A stretch of 64,000 bases of DNA from an uncultured Acidobacteriaceae bacterium (GTDB taxonomy: Bacteria > Acidobacteriota > Terriglobia > Terriglobales > Acidobacteriaceae), in assembly GCA_903911925.1 (NCBI GenBank), contig CAIWFH010000185.1:124001-188000 (forward strand). The letters are read 5' to 3'. Made by a program: the position numbers and the translations under genes. Within the stretch, counting starts at the first letter, position 1. Each line of letters opens with the position of its first letter. Shown here piece after piece: positions 42,901 to 52,033 of this stretch. The notes below the pieces were generated by a model that was given only the letters and a program-made list of their open reading frames with translations, had not been told where the DNA came from and searched no databases.

Positions 42901-43248
42901 ATGAACCCAGAATCGTTTGAAAACCTCCGACTTGAACTCCGCCGCGGCTGCCTGGTTCTAGCCGTTCTGGCCGCCCTGCGGCGGGAGCAGTACGGCTACA
43001 CTCTACGCAAAACCCTGGCCGAACACGGCCTGGAAATTGATGAAGGCACCCTTTACCCCCTGCTCCGTCGCCTTGAGACACAGGGCCTGCTGGCCAGCGA
43101 GTGGCGCGAGGAAGAAAAACGCAAGAAGCGATTTTACCTGCTCTCGGCGGGCGGCGCCGAAGTGCTGGAGCAACTGCTCGCCGAGTGGCGCGGCATCGAC
43201 AAATCAATTCAGGAAGTTTTGAAGGAGCAAAGCAATGGAAATGATTGA
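42901..43248 (+). CDS. PadR-family transcriptional regulator
   Basis: A 115-aa PadR regulator of the short type. The winged helix reads LVLAVLAALRREQYGYTLRK and IDEGTLYPLLRRLETQGLLAS, then the wing with EKRKKRFYLLSAGG and one short C-terminal helix. Its operator probably lies in the TGTGTA-rich region just upstream. It overlaps the following membrane protein gene by 14 bases, the common PadR plus HAAS-protein arrangement. Confidence 0.93.
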   Translation: MNPESFENLRLELRRGCLVLAVLAALRREQYGYTLRKTLAEHGLEIDEGTLYPLLRRLETQGLLASEWREEEKRKKRFYLLSAGGAEVLEQLLAEWRGIDKSIQEVLKEQSNGND

Positions 43249-44236
43249 ACGCTATCTACAGGCCGTCCGCTTCTGGCTGCCCAATCGCCAAAAGGACGAC
43301 ATCATCGCCGAACTCTCCGCCGACATCTATGCCCAGGTGGAAGAACGCGAATCCGAACTCGGCCGCGAACTGACCAACGCCGAAGTCGAGGGCCTGCTCA
43401 AACTGCGCGGCCGTCCCGTCCTGGTTGCCAGCGGGTTTCAACCGCAGGGATATCTGATCGGGCCGTTGCTCCTCCCGATTTATCGCTTCGTTCTGCGGAT
43501 TGTGGCCATTTGCTACCTGGTGCCCTGGGTGCTGGTGGCGCTCTGCCTGATGATCTTCAGCCCGGCCTACCGGATTCAGCACTTTGGCGGCACGTGGATG
43601 AATGCGATCGCTTCAGCCTGGAGCGGGCTTTGGACGGCGGCCTTCGTTGCTTTCGGCCTTATCACGCTGGTCTTTGCCATTCTGGAGCGCGTACAGGCCA
43701 ACTCCGGATTCACTGAGAATTGGACCCCGCGCAGCCTGCCGCCGGTCCGCAATCTGCGCAAGATTTCGCGCGCCAACTCCATCGTTGAACTGATCGTGAA
43801 CCAGATTTTTCTGTTCTGGTGGGTCGCCTATTTCCACTCTTCGGTGCTCTCGGTCGGCTTGGTGCAGCTCACCTTTGCTCCGCTGTGGATTTGGTTCTAC
43901 TGGGGATATTTGATCCTGGCTCTGGCAAACGCCGCGTTTGCGGTGGTCAACCTCGTACGCCCGTACTGGACCGTTCAGCGCGCTACCCTTCGCCTGCTTA
44001 GCGAGACTGCCGGCGCCGCGCTGTTCTGCTGGCTCATGCAGGCTGGAATCCTGACCGGGTTCCGCACGGCAAGCATCAGTCCGGAGAAAGGCGTTTACAT
44101 TGTGCAAGCCATCAATCATTGGACAACAACCATGTTCCCAGTAGCGATAATTATTGGCGCAATCGTCATCGTCACCGGCACCATTCGCGTTGTACGCGTG
44201 CATCGAGAAGCAGCATCGCAGATTCCAGCGGCCTAA
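43235..44236 (+). CDS. HAAS/DUF1700-like membrane protein, PadR partner
   Basis: A 333-aa membrane protein. The first 65 residues (RYLQAVRFWLPNRQKDDIIAELSADIYAQ, in part, ending EGLLKLRGRPVLVASGF) form the small helical HAAS/permease-prefix domain typical of genes next to PadR regulators. About seven hydrophobic spans follow. GAAGGAG lies before ATG 43235. Role unknown; such pairs are thought to sense envelope conditions. The domain name is from memory of the family; the operon link is seen directly in the overlap. Confidence 0.8.
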   Translation: MEMIERYLQAVRFWLPNRQKDDIIAELSADIYAQVEERESELGRELTNAEVEGLLKLRGRPVLVASGFQPQGYLIGPLLLPIYRFVLRIVAICYLVPWVLVALCLMIFSPAYRIQHFGGTWMNAIASAWSGLWTAAFVAFGLITLVFAILERVQANSGFTENWTPRSLPPVRNLRKISRANSIVELIVNQIFLFWWVAYFHSSVLSVGLVQLTFAPLWIWFYWGYLILALANAAFAVVNLVRPYWTVQRATLRLLSETAGAALFCWLMQAGILTGFRTASISPEKGVYIVQAINHWTTTMFPVAIIIGAIVIVTGTIRVVRVHREAASQIPAA

Positions 44237-44300
44237 ACCTCGAAGCCGGAAAGCAGATCACTCCTAGCAACAGTCGAACAAATAGCCGGAGGAACCCAGT

Positions 44301-45506
44301 ATGTCAGCTACGCAGCCAGTGCCCCCTATCCAGGCAAGTCAGTATAACTTTGCGCTCGGCTACCTCCGTGCTTTTCTCGTGGTGCTGGTTGTGGCGCACC
44401 ACGCGGCCATGGCGTATCACCCCTTTGCCCCGCCGCCACCTGCATCGCTAGTCACGCAACCCCGCTGGTGGACGGCATTCCCAGTTGTCGATCCGCAGCG
44501 CTGGGGGGGCTTCTCGCTTTTGGTCGGCTTCAACGACGTCTTCTTCATGTCGCTGATGTTCTTCCTCTCCGGCCTGTTTGTGTGGAATGGATTGGCGAAA
44601 AAAGGCGCGGGCACATTTCTGCGCGATCGCCTGCTCCGGCTCGGGTTGCCGTTTTTGGTGGCGGCCGGGTTGCTCGCGCCACTCGCGTACTATCCTTCCT
44701 ATTTGCAGATTTCGGACCACACCGGGGTGGCCGGATTCATGCATCAATGGCTGTCGCTTGGCCAATGGCCGGCGGGGCCGGCGTGGTTTATCTGGCTACT
44801 GCTGGCGTTCGACTGCATCGCGGCTCTCTTGTTTCTTCTAGTGCCGCGCTGGGGCAGCGCGCTCGGCTCGCTAACTTCTTCCGCGGACCGCAAGCCTGCG
44901 CGGTCCTTCTGGGCGCTGGCTGCCATTTCCGCCGTGGTTTACATACCCATGGCGCTGCACTTCTCTTCACTCGCGTGGACAGCGATTGGCCCTTTCAGCT
45001 TCCAGACCAGCCGCATCTTTCATTACCTCGCATACTTCCTGATTGGCGTCGATGTTGGAGCGTTCGGCACGAACCGCGGCCTGCTTGCAGTGGATGGAAA
45101 ACTCGCTCGGCGCTGGACCTTATGGGTTCTGGCATCGCTGGCTGCACTAGCTCTTACCACCTCAGTCAACATAGTTGGCGGCGCTCTCGCGTATCAGTCC
45201 AAGCTATGGGCTGCCGCGATCTACGCAGGATTCGTACTCAGTTGCGCGACCACATGCTTCGCCTTCCTGGCGTTGTTTCTCCGCTTCGCAAGGTCGCGTT
45301 CAAAATGGTTTGACAGTCTCAGCACAAATTCCTACGCAATCTACCTGGTCCATTACGCATTCGTGAGTTGGCTGCAACACGCGCTGCTGCCGGCCTCGCT
45401 GCCCGCGCTGGCGAAGGCGGTATTCGTATTTGGCGGCGCGCTTGCGCTGAGTTGGCTCACGGCGGCAACCATTCGCCGCATCCCGGCGGTGGCGCGGTTG
45501 GTGTAG
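44301..45506 (+). CDS. Membrane acyltransferase (acyltransferase 3 family)
   Basis: A 401-aa polytopic membrane protein of the OafA/MdoC-like group that moves acyl groups onto surface sugars or lipids. The N-terminal span carries YLRAFLVVLVVAHHAAMAY with the conserved His, and around residues 105-115 LRDRLLRLGLPFLVA is the family's R-x10-type segment. About ten spans are seen; the end has FDSLSTNSYAIYLVHY, also typical. It stands 64 bases behind the HAAS gene and may share its transcript. Confidence 0.87.
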   Translation: MSATQPVPPIQASQYNFALGYLRAFLVVLVVAHHAAMAYHPFAPPPPASLVTQPRWWTAFPVVDPQRWGGFSLLVGFNDVFFMSLMFFLSGLFVWNGLAKKGAGTFLRDRLLRLGLPFLVAAGLLAPLAYYPSYLQISDHTGVAGFMHQWLSLGQWPAGPAWFIWLLLAFDCIAALLFLLVPRWGSALGSLTSSADRKPARSFWALAAISAVVYIPMALHFSSLAWTAIGPFSFQTSRIFHYLAYFLIGVDVGAFGTNRGLLAVDGKLARRWTLWVLASLAALALTTSVNIVGGALAYQSKLWAAAIYAGFVLSCATTCFAFLALFLRFARSRSKWFDSLSTNSYAIYLVHYAFVSWLQHALLPASLPALAKAVFVFGGALALSWLTAATIRRIPAVARLV

Positions 45507-45554
45507 GTTCTGAGGAATATCGATGTGCGTGGTTCGTTGCGCAGGCGCTGGCAA

Positions 45555-48500
45555 CTAGCCCATCAACTGCACTTTTCCCTTACCCACAAGCTCCTCTGCC
45601 CGCTCAACCCAGCCGCGATCGGCAGCAACGCTCATGCCCTCGGGCTCGAGAATAACTTCGTACTCGCCCTCTTTTTTCAGGTGCAGCATGACCTTGCCTG
45701 GCCCCGGCGCTGCGTCAACCGCGCTCTTGAGTGCGATAAACATCTCTTCGCCGGCAAGATCAAGATTGATGCGGATGCGCACGCCGCCGGCCAGCTTTAC
45801 CTGCACCTCATCGAGCGACTGAACCGAGCTGACGGCGATCTTGGGCGCGGCATCTTCTTCACCCATCAGCACGCCGCGAACAAGCACCGGCGCTTCAATC
45901 TTCAACTGACTTGAAAGGCGCTCGTAGTCGCGCGCGAAACAGATCAGGTCAATCTTGCCGTTTGCATCCTCCAGCGCCGCCTGCGCGTAGAGCTTCTGGT
46001 CGCGCTTGCTCTTCTGTACCCGCAGCCCGTGAATGATGCCCGCCACCTGGAGTTCGTCTGCCGGATCGCTCTGCGTTCCCCAACGTTTTTCCGGCGGCTT
46101 GCGCTCCAATGCCTCGGCGGTTGAAATCACGCCGGGAAGGTTGCGCAACTTTTCGGCGTACTTATCCATGGGATGACCGGACACGAAGAAGCCCAGGACT
46201 TCCTTTTCGTTCTTCAGCCGCTCGCCTTCGTCCCAGTCAGGTACGCGCGGCAGGTCGTTGCCGCCACGGCCCGCCTTTGGCCCTTCATCGAACATCCCAA
46301 ACAGCCCTGTTTGTCCCTGCGCCGCGTCGCGCTGCGCTTTCTGCGCCTGCTCCATCGCCATATCTACGGCCTTCATCAATGACGCGCGCGAGCCGATCGA
46401 GTCAAGCGCGCCAGCCTTGATCAAAGACTCGATCACCCGCTTGTTCATCACGCGGAGATCGACCTTCTCGCAGAATTCCCAGAAGCTGGAGAATCGCCCG
46501 CCCACTTCTGCACGCGCCTTGATGATGGACTCGATGGCGTTGCCGCCCACGTTCTTGACCGCTGCCAGGCCAAAGCGAATCGCTTCGCCGTGCGGCGTAA
46601 ATTGCGCGCCGGATACCTGTACGTCCGGCGGTTCGACGCTGATGCCCATCTCCTTGCACTCGCCGATGTACTTCACGACGTTCTCGGGTTTGGACGTTTC
46701 CGACGTGAGAAGAGCGGCCATGAATTCCATGGGGTAATGGGTCTTCAAATAGGCTGTCTGGTAGGCAAGCAGCGCATAAGCGGCCGAGTGCGACTTGTTG
46801 AATCCGTACCCGGCAAACTTCTCCATCTGGTCGAAGATCTCGCCGGCTGTGCTCTTCGGATGGCCCAGCTTGTCGGCGCCGTCCATGAAGCGGTCACGCT
46901 GCTCGGCCATGGCCTCGGCATTCTTTTTGCCCATCGAGCGGCGCAGCAGGTCCGCCTCGCCCAGTGAGTAGCTGGCCAGGACGTTGGAGATTTGCATCAC
47001 CTGTTCCTGGTAGACGATGACGCCGAGCGTCTCTTTGAGAATTCCCTCAAGCTCCGGCAGCATGTACTCCACTTTGCGCCGTCCCAGCTTGCGCTCGATA
47101 AAGTCGTCGATCATTCCGCCCTGGATCGGACCGGGGCGGTAGAGCGCGTTGAGCGCCGTCAGGTCCTCAACAGAATCCGGCTTGTAACGCCGCAACACGT
47201 CGCACATTCCGCTGGATTCAAACTGAAACACACCGGAAGTAAGCGCAGTGTGAAAGATCCTTTTGTAGGTCTGGTCGTCGTCGAGGGCGATCGCTTCAAT
47301 GTCAAGCTTCTCTCCGCGGGTGCTCTCGATCAGCTTGAGGCAATCGTCGATTACCGTCAGTGTCGTCAGCCCCAGGAAATCCATCTTGAGCAGGCCCATC
47401 TTTTCGACGGCCTTCATGTCGTAGGCGGTGACGATTTCGTCGTTCTTGGTCTTGGCCAAGGGCACCAGTTCAATCAGCGGCCGCGGCGCAATCACGACAG
47501 CGGACGCATGAACGCCGGAGCCGCGGACCAGGCCCTCGAGCTTCTTCGCGGTGTCGATCAGTTCCTTGATCTGCACGTCATTGTCGTAGGCCTTGCGCAG
47601 GTCGGGAACATCTTCGAGTGCCTTGTCAATGGTCATCCCCACGGTTGGCGGAACAAGCTTCGCGATCCGGTCCACGTCGCCGTAAGGCATGTCCATGGCC
47701 CGGCCGCAGTCCTTGATGGCCGCCTTTGCCGCCATGGTGTTAAAGGTGATGATCTGCGCAACCTGGTCGCGACCGTATTTGCGGGTCACGTATTCGATGA
47801 CCTCGCCGCGCCGATTCTGGCAAAAGTCCACGTCTATATCAGGCATGGAGACGCGCTCCGGATTCAGGAATCGCTCAAAGAGTAGTCCATTCTGCAGCGG
47901 GTCGATGTTGGTGATCTCCATGGCATACGCCACCAGCGACCCCGCACCGGAACCGCGGCCCGGACCAACGGGAATTCCATTGTCGCGCGCGTACTTGATG
48001 AAGTCCCACACGATCAGGAAGTAGCCCGAGTACTTCATCTGCTTAATGATGCCAATTTCGAAGTTCAAACGGGCTTCATACTTTGCGGCCTGGTTCCGCA
48101 ATACGCCGCGCAATTCAAGTTGGCGAACAGCGGTTTCCATCCGCTTTTTGTAACCTTCGCGGCACACCTCCTCAAAATAGCTGTCGATAGTGTGCCCATC
48201 GGGAACCGCGAATTCGGGAAACGGATTGTCCACCGGATGCAGCTTCAGGTTGCACCGCTCGGCAATCTCCATGGTCCGCGTGAGGACACCGGGCGAATCG
48301 GGAAAGATTCGCCCCATATCGTCGGCGCTCTTGACAAAGAACTGATCGGAGTCGAACCGGAGCCGGCTTTCGTCATGAATCTTCGAGCCGGTTTGCACGC
48401 AGAGCATCACGTCGTGGGCATGCGAATCTTCGCCGCAGAGGTAATGGGAGTCATTGGTGAGCACCAGCGGAATCCCCATCTCCTTTTCCATACGGAACAG

Positions 48501-49094
48501 CGCTTCCTGTATCCGGTGCTCCTGTTCAAGGCCCTGGTTCTGGATTTCGAGATAGAAATTGCCCTTGCCGAAGATGTCCTCGTATTGCTGGGCCACGCCC
48601 CTGGCTGCCGAGTACCGTGCCTCGGCCGACAGATTCTCATACTTGGCCTCGCCCAGCAGCGCTTCGCACACCTCGCCGCTCAGGCAGCCTGAAAAGCCAA
48701 TCAGGCCCTTCGAGTTCTCGGCTAGATACTGCTTGCTGACGCGCGGCTTGCGGTAGAACCCATTGAGCGAAGCCTCCGAGGTAAGCCGGATCAGGTTACG
48801 GTATCCCTCTTCGTCCTGGGCCAGTACCAGCAAGTGGTTGTAGGTGTCCTTTGGCGATTCGACGCGGTGGTCCTCCGCCTTGCACACGTACAACTCGCAG
48901 CCCAGGATGGGCTTGATTCCCTTCTCTTTGGCGGCGGCGAAAAAGTGGACGGCCCCATAGATGTTGCCGTGGTCGGTCATGGCGACGGAGGTCTGGCCCA
49001 GCGCGGCGACTCGGTCAACCAGCTTGGTAACGTCGCAGGCGCCGTCGAGGAGGGAGTACTCGGTGTGCAAATGGAGGTGCGTGAATTCGGCCAT
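45555..49094 (-). CDS. dnaE: DNA polymerase III subunit alpha
   Basis: Replicative polymerase, 1,179 aa, standard length for DnaE1. N-terminal PHP domain (HLHLHTEYSLLDGA), catalytic Asp pair in MPDIDVDFCQNRRGE (about residue 415), helix-hairpin-helix region around residues 850-900, and a C-terminal OB domain (VAGIIHGLRVQKSKRDQKL). No intein or frameshift. It starts at ATG 49094. Its stop lies 48 bases from the convergent acyltransferase stop. Confidence 0.97.
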   Translation of the reverse strand: MAEFTHLHLHTEYSLLDGACDVTKLVDRVAALGQTSVAMTDHGNIYGAVHFFAAAKEKGIKPILGCELYVCKAEDHRVESPKDTYNHLLVLAQDEEGYRNLIRLTSEASLNGFYRKPRVSKQYLAENSKGLIGFSGCLSGEVCEALLGEAKYENLSAEARYSAARGVAQQYEDIFGKGNFYLEIQNQGLEQEHRIQEALFRMEKEMGIPLVLTNDSHYLCGEDSHAHDVMLCVQTGSKIHDESRLRFDSDQFFVKSADDMGRIFPDSPGVLTRTMEIAERCNLKLHPVDNPFPEFAVPDGHTIDSYFEEVCREGYKKRMETAVRQLELRGVLRNQAAKYEARLNFEIGIIKQMKYSGYFLIVWDFIKYARDNGIPVGPGRGSGAGSLVAYAMEITNIDPLQNGLLFERFLNPERVSMPDIDVDFCQNRRGEVIEYVTRKYGRDQVAQIITFNTMAAKAAIKDCGRAMDMPYGDVDRIAKLVPPTVGMTIDKALEDVPDLRKAYDNDVQIKELIDTAKKLEGLVRGSGVHASAVVIAPRPLIELVPLAKTKNDEIVTAYDMKAVEKMGLLKMDFLGLTTLTVIDDCLKLIESTRGEKLDIEAIALDDDQTYKRIFHTALTSGVFQFESSGMCDVLRRYKPDSVEDLTALNALYRPGPIQGGMIDDFIERKLGRRKVEYMLPELEGILKETLGVIVYQEQVMQISNVLASYSLGEADLLRRSMGKKNAEAMAEQRDRFMDGADKLGHPKSTAGEIFDQMEKFAGYGFNKSHSAAYALLAYQTAYLKTHYPMEFMAALLTSETSKPENVVKYIGECKEMGISVEPPDVQVSGAQFTPHGEAIRFGLAAVKNVGGNAIESIIKARAEVGGRFSSFWEFCEKVDLRVMNKRVIESLIKAGALDSIGSRASLMKAVDMAMEQAQKAQRDAAQGQTGLFGMFDEGPKAGRGGNDLPRVPDWDEGERLKNEKEVLGFFVSGHPMDKYAEKLRNLPGVISTAEALERKPPEKRWGTQSDPADELQVAGIIHGLRVQKSKRDQKLYAQAALEDANGKIDLICFARDYERLSSQLKIEAPVLVRGVLMGEEDAAPKIAVSSVQSLDEVQVKLAGGVRIRINLDLAGEEMFIALKSAVDAAPGPGKVMLHLKKEGEYEVILEPEGMSVAADRGWVERAEELVGKGKVQLMG

Positions 49095-49250
49095 GGCTAT
49101 ATTGATTCTAGTCGCCGAGCCGATGTCGGGAGTGACTCGAGAGCCAGTTGAAATCCGGCCGAGCTGAGGAAAAAGCCGCCTTCGCTGAAAAACTCGGCGG
49201 GAGAAATGCTTCGCCTCCCGCCGAGCAAGCGGTAACCGGTGATCAGAGTG

Positions 49251-50837
49251 CTAGTACACGACCGCGGTGACGGTGGCGCTTCCACTTTGACCACCGATGG
49301 ACAGGCTGACGGTTACTGATGTGGAACCCGGAACGAAGCCAGCAAGAGCAGCCGAATAGCTCCACTTCCCATTCCTGAGTGGCGATAGAATCATCGTCAA
49401 CTTTGTCGATCCAGAGACAGCACTGGCGGCGTACCCGCCGAGGAAACTCCTGAAGGAGCCTGGCGTGATGACGTAGCTGCGGCTATTTGTTCCAGCTACT
49501 GACAATGTGAGTGCGTCTGTGAGCGGATTGATTGGGTTGCTCGGCAAGAACTGCCCGGCGATGCCGGTGGAGTGCAGCAGCCTTACTACAGCAACCTGCG
49601 CGGTGAAATCCTGAAGCTGGCTGGGCGCGGCAATTTTGAAGACCGTGCCGTTACCGGGAGGTAGGGTGCCGCCCCACGTGGTGGTGCCATACAGGTTACC
49701 CGCCAAGTCAATAAACACGCCGGCGCTTGGTTGGGCTCCATCCGGGTAGTTGGTGAACCCATGAAGTATCGTGAGGTTGCCCGCGGTATCGAGTTTGAAG
49801 ACCGCGCCTTGGACAGCACCAAGCGGAGTTCCTCCATTGTCCTCGGCAGTGCCATAGAGGCTGCCTCCAGAATCCCTGGCAAGATCTCCGACGGGGTGGG
49901 CGCCATCAGTGATCGCAAAGGAATGCAGAACAGTCAAGGCGCTTGTGGTATCTATCTTGAACACGACCCCAACGTCGTTCACGCCACCGTCCAACGTAGT
50001 GCCGTAAATGTTGCCGGCCGCATCCAGAGTCACGCTTCCCGATGGATAGGCTCCGTCCGTGCTGGTGAAGTCGTGGAGTTGAACATAGTTGTTTCCGTTG
50101 GTGTCCAACTTGAAGACGGTTCCATAGCCATTGGCTCCGCCATCCTGCGTCGTGCCGTAAAGGTTGCCGGCCGCATCCAGCGTCAGGCGAGTAACAGGCA
50201 GAATCCCGCCCGGCGTGACCGGGTCAAAATCGTCGAAGCTATGCAAAGTTGTCTCGTTGCCCGCAGTATCAATCTTGAACACGCTTCCGAGGCCGTTCAC
50301 CCCTCCCAGGTACGAAGTCCCATAGAGGTTGCCGGCTGAGTCGATGATCAATCCGGCGCGGGACTGGGCATCCATGTTGTAAAGCACGGTAAGGTTTTTC
50401 GACGTGTCCAACTTGAACACTGTTCCGTTACCCAGCCCTCCGCCAGCCCCCGTAACACCGTAGATATTCCCGGCGGAGTCCATAACCGGGCTCCCCTGTG
50501 GCCCTGAGCCGTCAGTGAGGTTAAAGGCGTGCAAAATGGTTTCATTGCCGGCGGTGTCGACCCTGTACACGGTGCCGTACCCAGACCCGCCAGACGGTGT
50601 GAACCCGTAGATGTTGCCGGAGGAGTCAGTCATTACTCCGCCGAGCGGGTTGCTTCCATCTCCGTTGGTTCCCGTAAACCGGTAAACGACGCTGTAAGTC
50701 TGTGCTTGCGTTGCAGTAACAGCCAGCACGGAAAGGGTGAGAGCCAGCGCAAGGGCGCTGCAAGTCGAACACGCGGTTCTAAGAAGGGTGTCTGTTGATC
50801 CCTTCTGTATCCACCTTCTCTTCATCATCCACCTCAT
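49251..50837 (-). CDS. Secreted GloVer-repeat (TIGR03803-type) propeller protein
   Basis: A 528-aa exported protein. After a signal region (to about residue 45, ALALALTLSVLAVTATQAQ) come seven repeats of about 45 residues, each with a core like D-x-AGN-x-YGTT-x-x-GG-x-x-x-x-GTVFK and ending in LHSF. This is the GloVer repeat first defined in Gloeobacter and Verrucomicrobia, predicted to form a beta-propeller. A C-terminal Ig-like domain of about 100 residues (from VVRLLHSTGIAG) may anchor it. Start is uncertain among ATG 50837, 50828 and 50825. Function unknown; surface binding is likely. Confidence 0.82.
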   Translation of the reverse strand: MRWMMKRRWIQKGSTDTLLRTACSTCSALALALTLSVLAVTATQAQTYSVVYRFTGTNGDGSNPLGGVMTDSSGNIYGFTPSGGSGYGTVYRVDTAGNETILHAFNLTDGSGPQGSPVMDSAGNIYGVTGAGGGLGNGTVFKLDTSKNLTVLYNMDAQSRAGLIIDSAGNLYGTSYLGGVNGLGSVFKIDTAGNETTLHSFDDFDPVTPGGILPVTRLTLDAAGNLYGTTQDGGANGYGTVFKLDTNGNNYVQLHDFTSTDGAYPSGSVTLDAAGNIYGTTLDGGVNDVGVVFKIDTTSALTVLHSFAITDGAHPVGDLARDSGGSLYGTAEDNGGTPLGAVQGAVFKLDTAGNLTILHGFTNYPDGAQPSAGVFIDLAGNLYGTTTWGGTLPPGNGTVFKIAAPSQLQDFTAQVAVVRLLHSTGIAGQFLPSNPINPLTDALTLSVAGTNSRSYVITPGSFRSFLGGYAASAVSGSTKLTMILSPLRNGKWSYSAALAGFVPGSTSVTVSLSIGGQSGSATVTAVVY

Positions 50838-51021
50838 GTTTGATCGTTTGCTTTCGAAAACAATTGTCGATTCTTATCAATCATCCGCAGCGACCGATCC
50901 ACTTTAGGGACGAGCGAATCAACTAACGTTCGCGCTGTTTTAAGAGCCAGTATCTTCTCGAAGCACACCACTCCCCTTGCCGCGATCCGAGGCTTACTAC
51001 AGCTTCTAGCGAGGGCCTTTC

Positions 51022-51357
51022 GTGATGCGCCCAGTTCGATATTTCAGGTTTGAGCTGTATCTTGAATCGGAGCCACTAACCGGTCTCGCGGATTTACCTG
51101 AGCCCGACTCACTGACAGTTTGCTTCGTTGGATCGAAGGCGTGCGCTAGGGTTGACTTTTCAACTGACAATCGGCCAGGCAGCTACTCGCTTTCACTTGT
51201 TCCCGCGGTATTTGAAAACGCCGGGCTTCTTGAACGGACGACACAGCAGTCTAGCCAGGGGAATATCTGTCCACCCGCGCTCGTCTTGAACTTACAGTCC
51301 GAGAGTCTTGCAAATCGCCAAGTGCATGTCAAGAGTTTTCTGCGAAGAAGGTTATGA
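51022..51357 (+). CDS. Doubtful hypothetical protein
   Basis: A 111-codon frame (GTG 51022 or ATG 51025) with only a weak GAGGG upstream. The product has no signal peptide, membrane span or motif I recognise. Third codon positions are not GC-rich, unlike real genes here, so it may be chance or foreign DNA. Confidence 0.25.
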   Translation: MMRPVRYFRFELYLESEPLTGLADLPEPDSLTVCFVGSKACARVDFSTDNRPGSYSLSLVPAVFENAGLLERTTQQSSQGNICPPALVLNLQSESLANRQVHVKSFLRRRL

Positions 51358-51525
51358 TTCGCTGCCGTGAACGCGCGCAAAGAATCGCTTTGCTGCCTCT
51401 GTCATGGACTAGCCATCTTCGACCTTGATTGCGGCGTTACCCAGCGAACTTTGCTGCATCGGGATGCCAGGTGCGCAGAGTGGGCGCGCAGCAAGGAAAT
51501 GTTTACAACTTTGCTGATAATCAAG

Positions 51526-51553
51526 TTGCACATCTTCATGACTCGCTTATACA
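51526..51553 (+). promoter_or_regulatory. Candidate sigma-70 promoter of the C39/barrel operon
   Basis: TTGCAC (51526-51531) and TATACA (51548-51553) are spaced by 16 bases, about 107 bases before the first gene of the set. Confidence 0.4.
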
Positions 51554-51659
51554 TATTGAAGACTCAACCAGGTCGTACGTCCCCAAACAACGCAAGACCA
51601 GCAAGAACGGAATCACGATTCTGCAGGCGAAGTACTGCGAAAAAATCAGGAGGGACATT

Positions 51660-51998
51660 TTGAATATCAAAAATTGCGCTTTCACTGCTGCTGTTGCATT
51701 GCTCGGCAGCGCGCTGCTTTGTTCCACGGCGTTTGCCGCGGACCAGGGCCAATTTTCAGCCATTCAGGGCCTAGACGCACAGCCCTTGACCGTCCAGGAA
51801 ATGCACGCGGTGTCTGGCGAGTTGAACGCTTACGACATCGCGGCCGCCCTGACCGCCGAAGCAGCCAAATTGGCCAAAGCGCCAAAGCTGCAGGCCGCCG
51901 ACTTGAAGCTGGCTGCCTACTTCAGCACCAATGCCGTAGCCATTAACGCGGCATTCAAAAAGCTCGGCATCCTGACCGCCTGCAAGTCTTGCAAGTAA
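51660..51998 (+). CDS. Small Sec-exported protein with double-glycine-leader-like motif
   Basis: A 112-aa protein starting at TTG 51660, with AGGAGGG six bases upstream. Residues 1-26 are a Sec signal peptide (AAVALLGSALLCSTAFA). A leader-like stretch follows: PLTVQEMHAVSGE (42-54) has L, T, E, M, V and G at the spacing of bacteriocin leaders (L-S-x2-E-L-x2-I-x-G-G), with Glu instead of the last Gly. After it comes an Ala-rich amphipathic part (55-105) and a C-terminal CKSC (108-111). The next gene is a C39 peptidase, the family that cuts such leaders. I infer a precursor of a secreted peptide or fibre subunit. Confidence 0.7.
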   Translation: MNIKNCAFTAAVALLGSALLCSTAFAADQGQFSAIQGLDAQPLTVQEMHAVSGELNAYDIAAALTAEAAKLAKAPKLQAADLKLAAYFSTNAVAINAAFKKLGILTACKSCK

Positions 51999-52033
51999 CC
52001 CTCCTTGGTTAATCCTCACTTCACGAATCGCAC

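Larger units (their letters stand above)
50838..51659. other. Atypical 0.8 kb region before the C39/barrel operon
   Basis: GC is visibly lower than in the flanking genes and codon third positions show no GC bias, so most of it is probably noncoding or recently gained. One doubtful frame (51022-51357) and a candidate promoter (51526-51553) are listed separately. No transposase, tRNA or flanking direct repeats were found. Confidence 0.5.
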
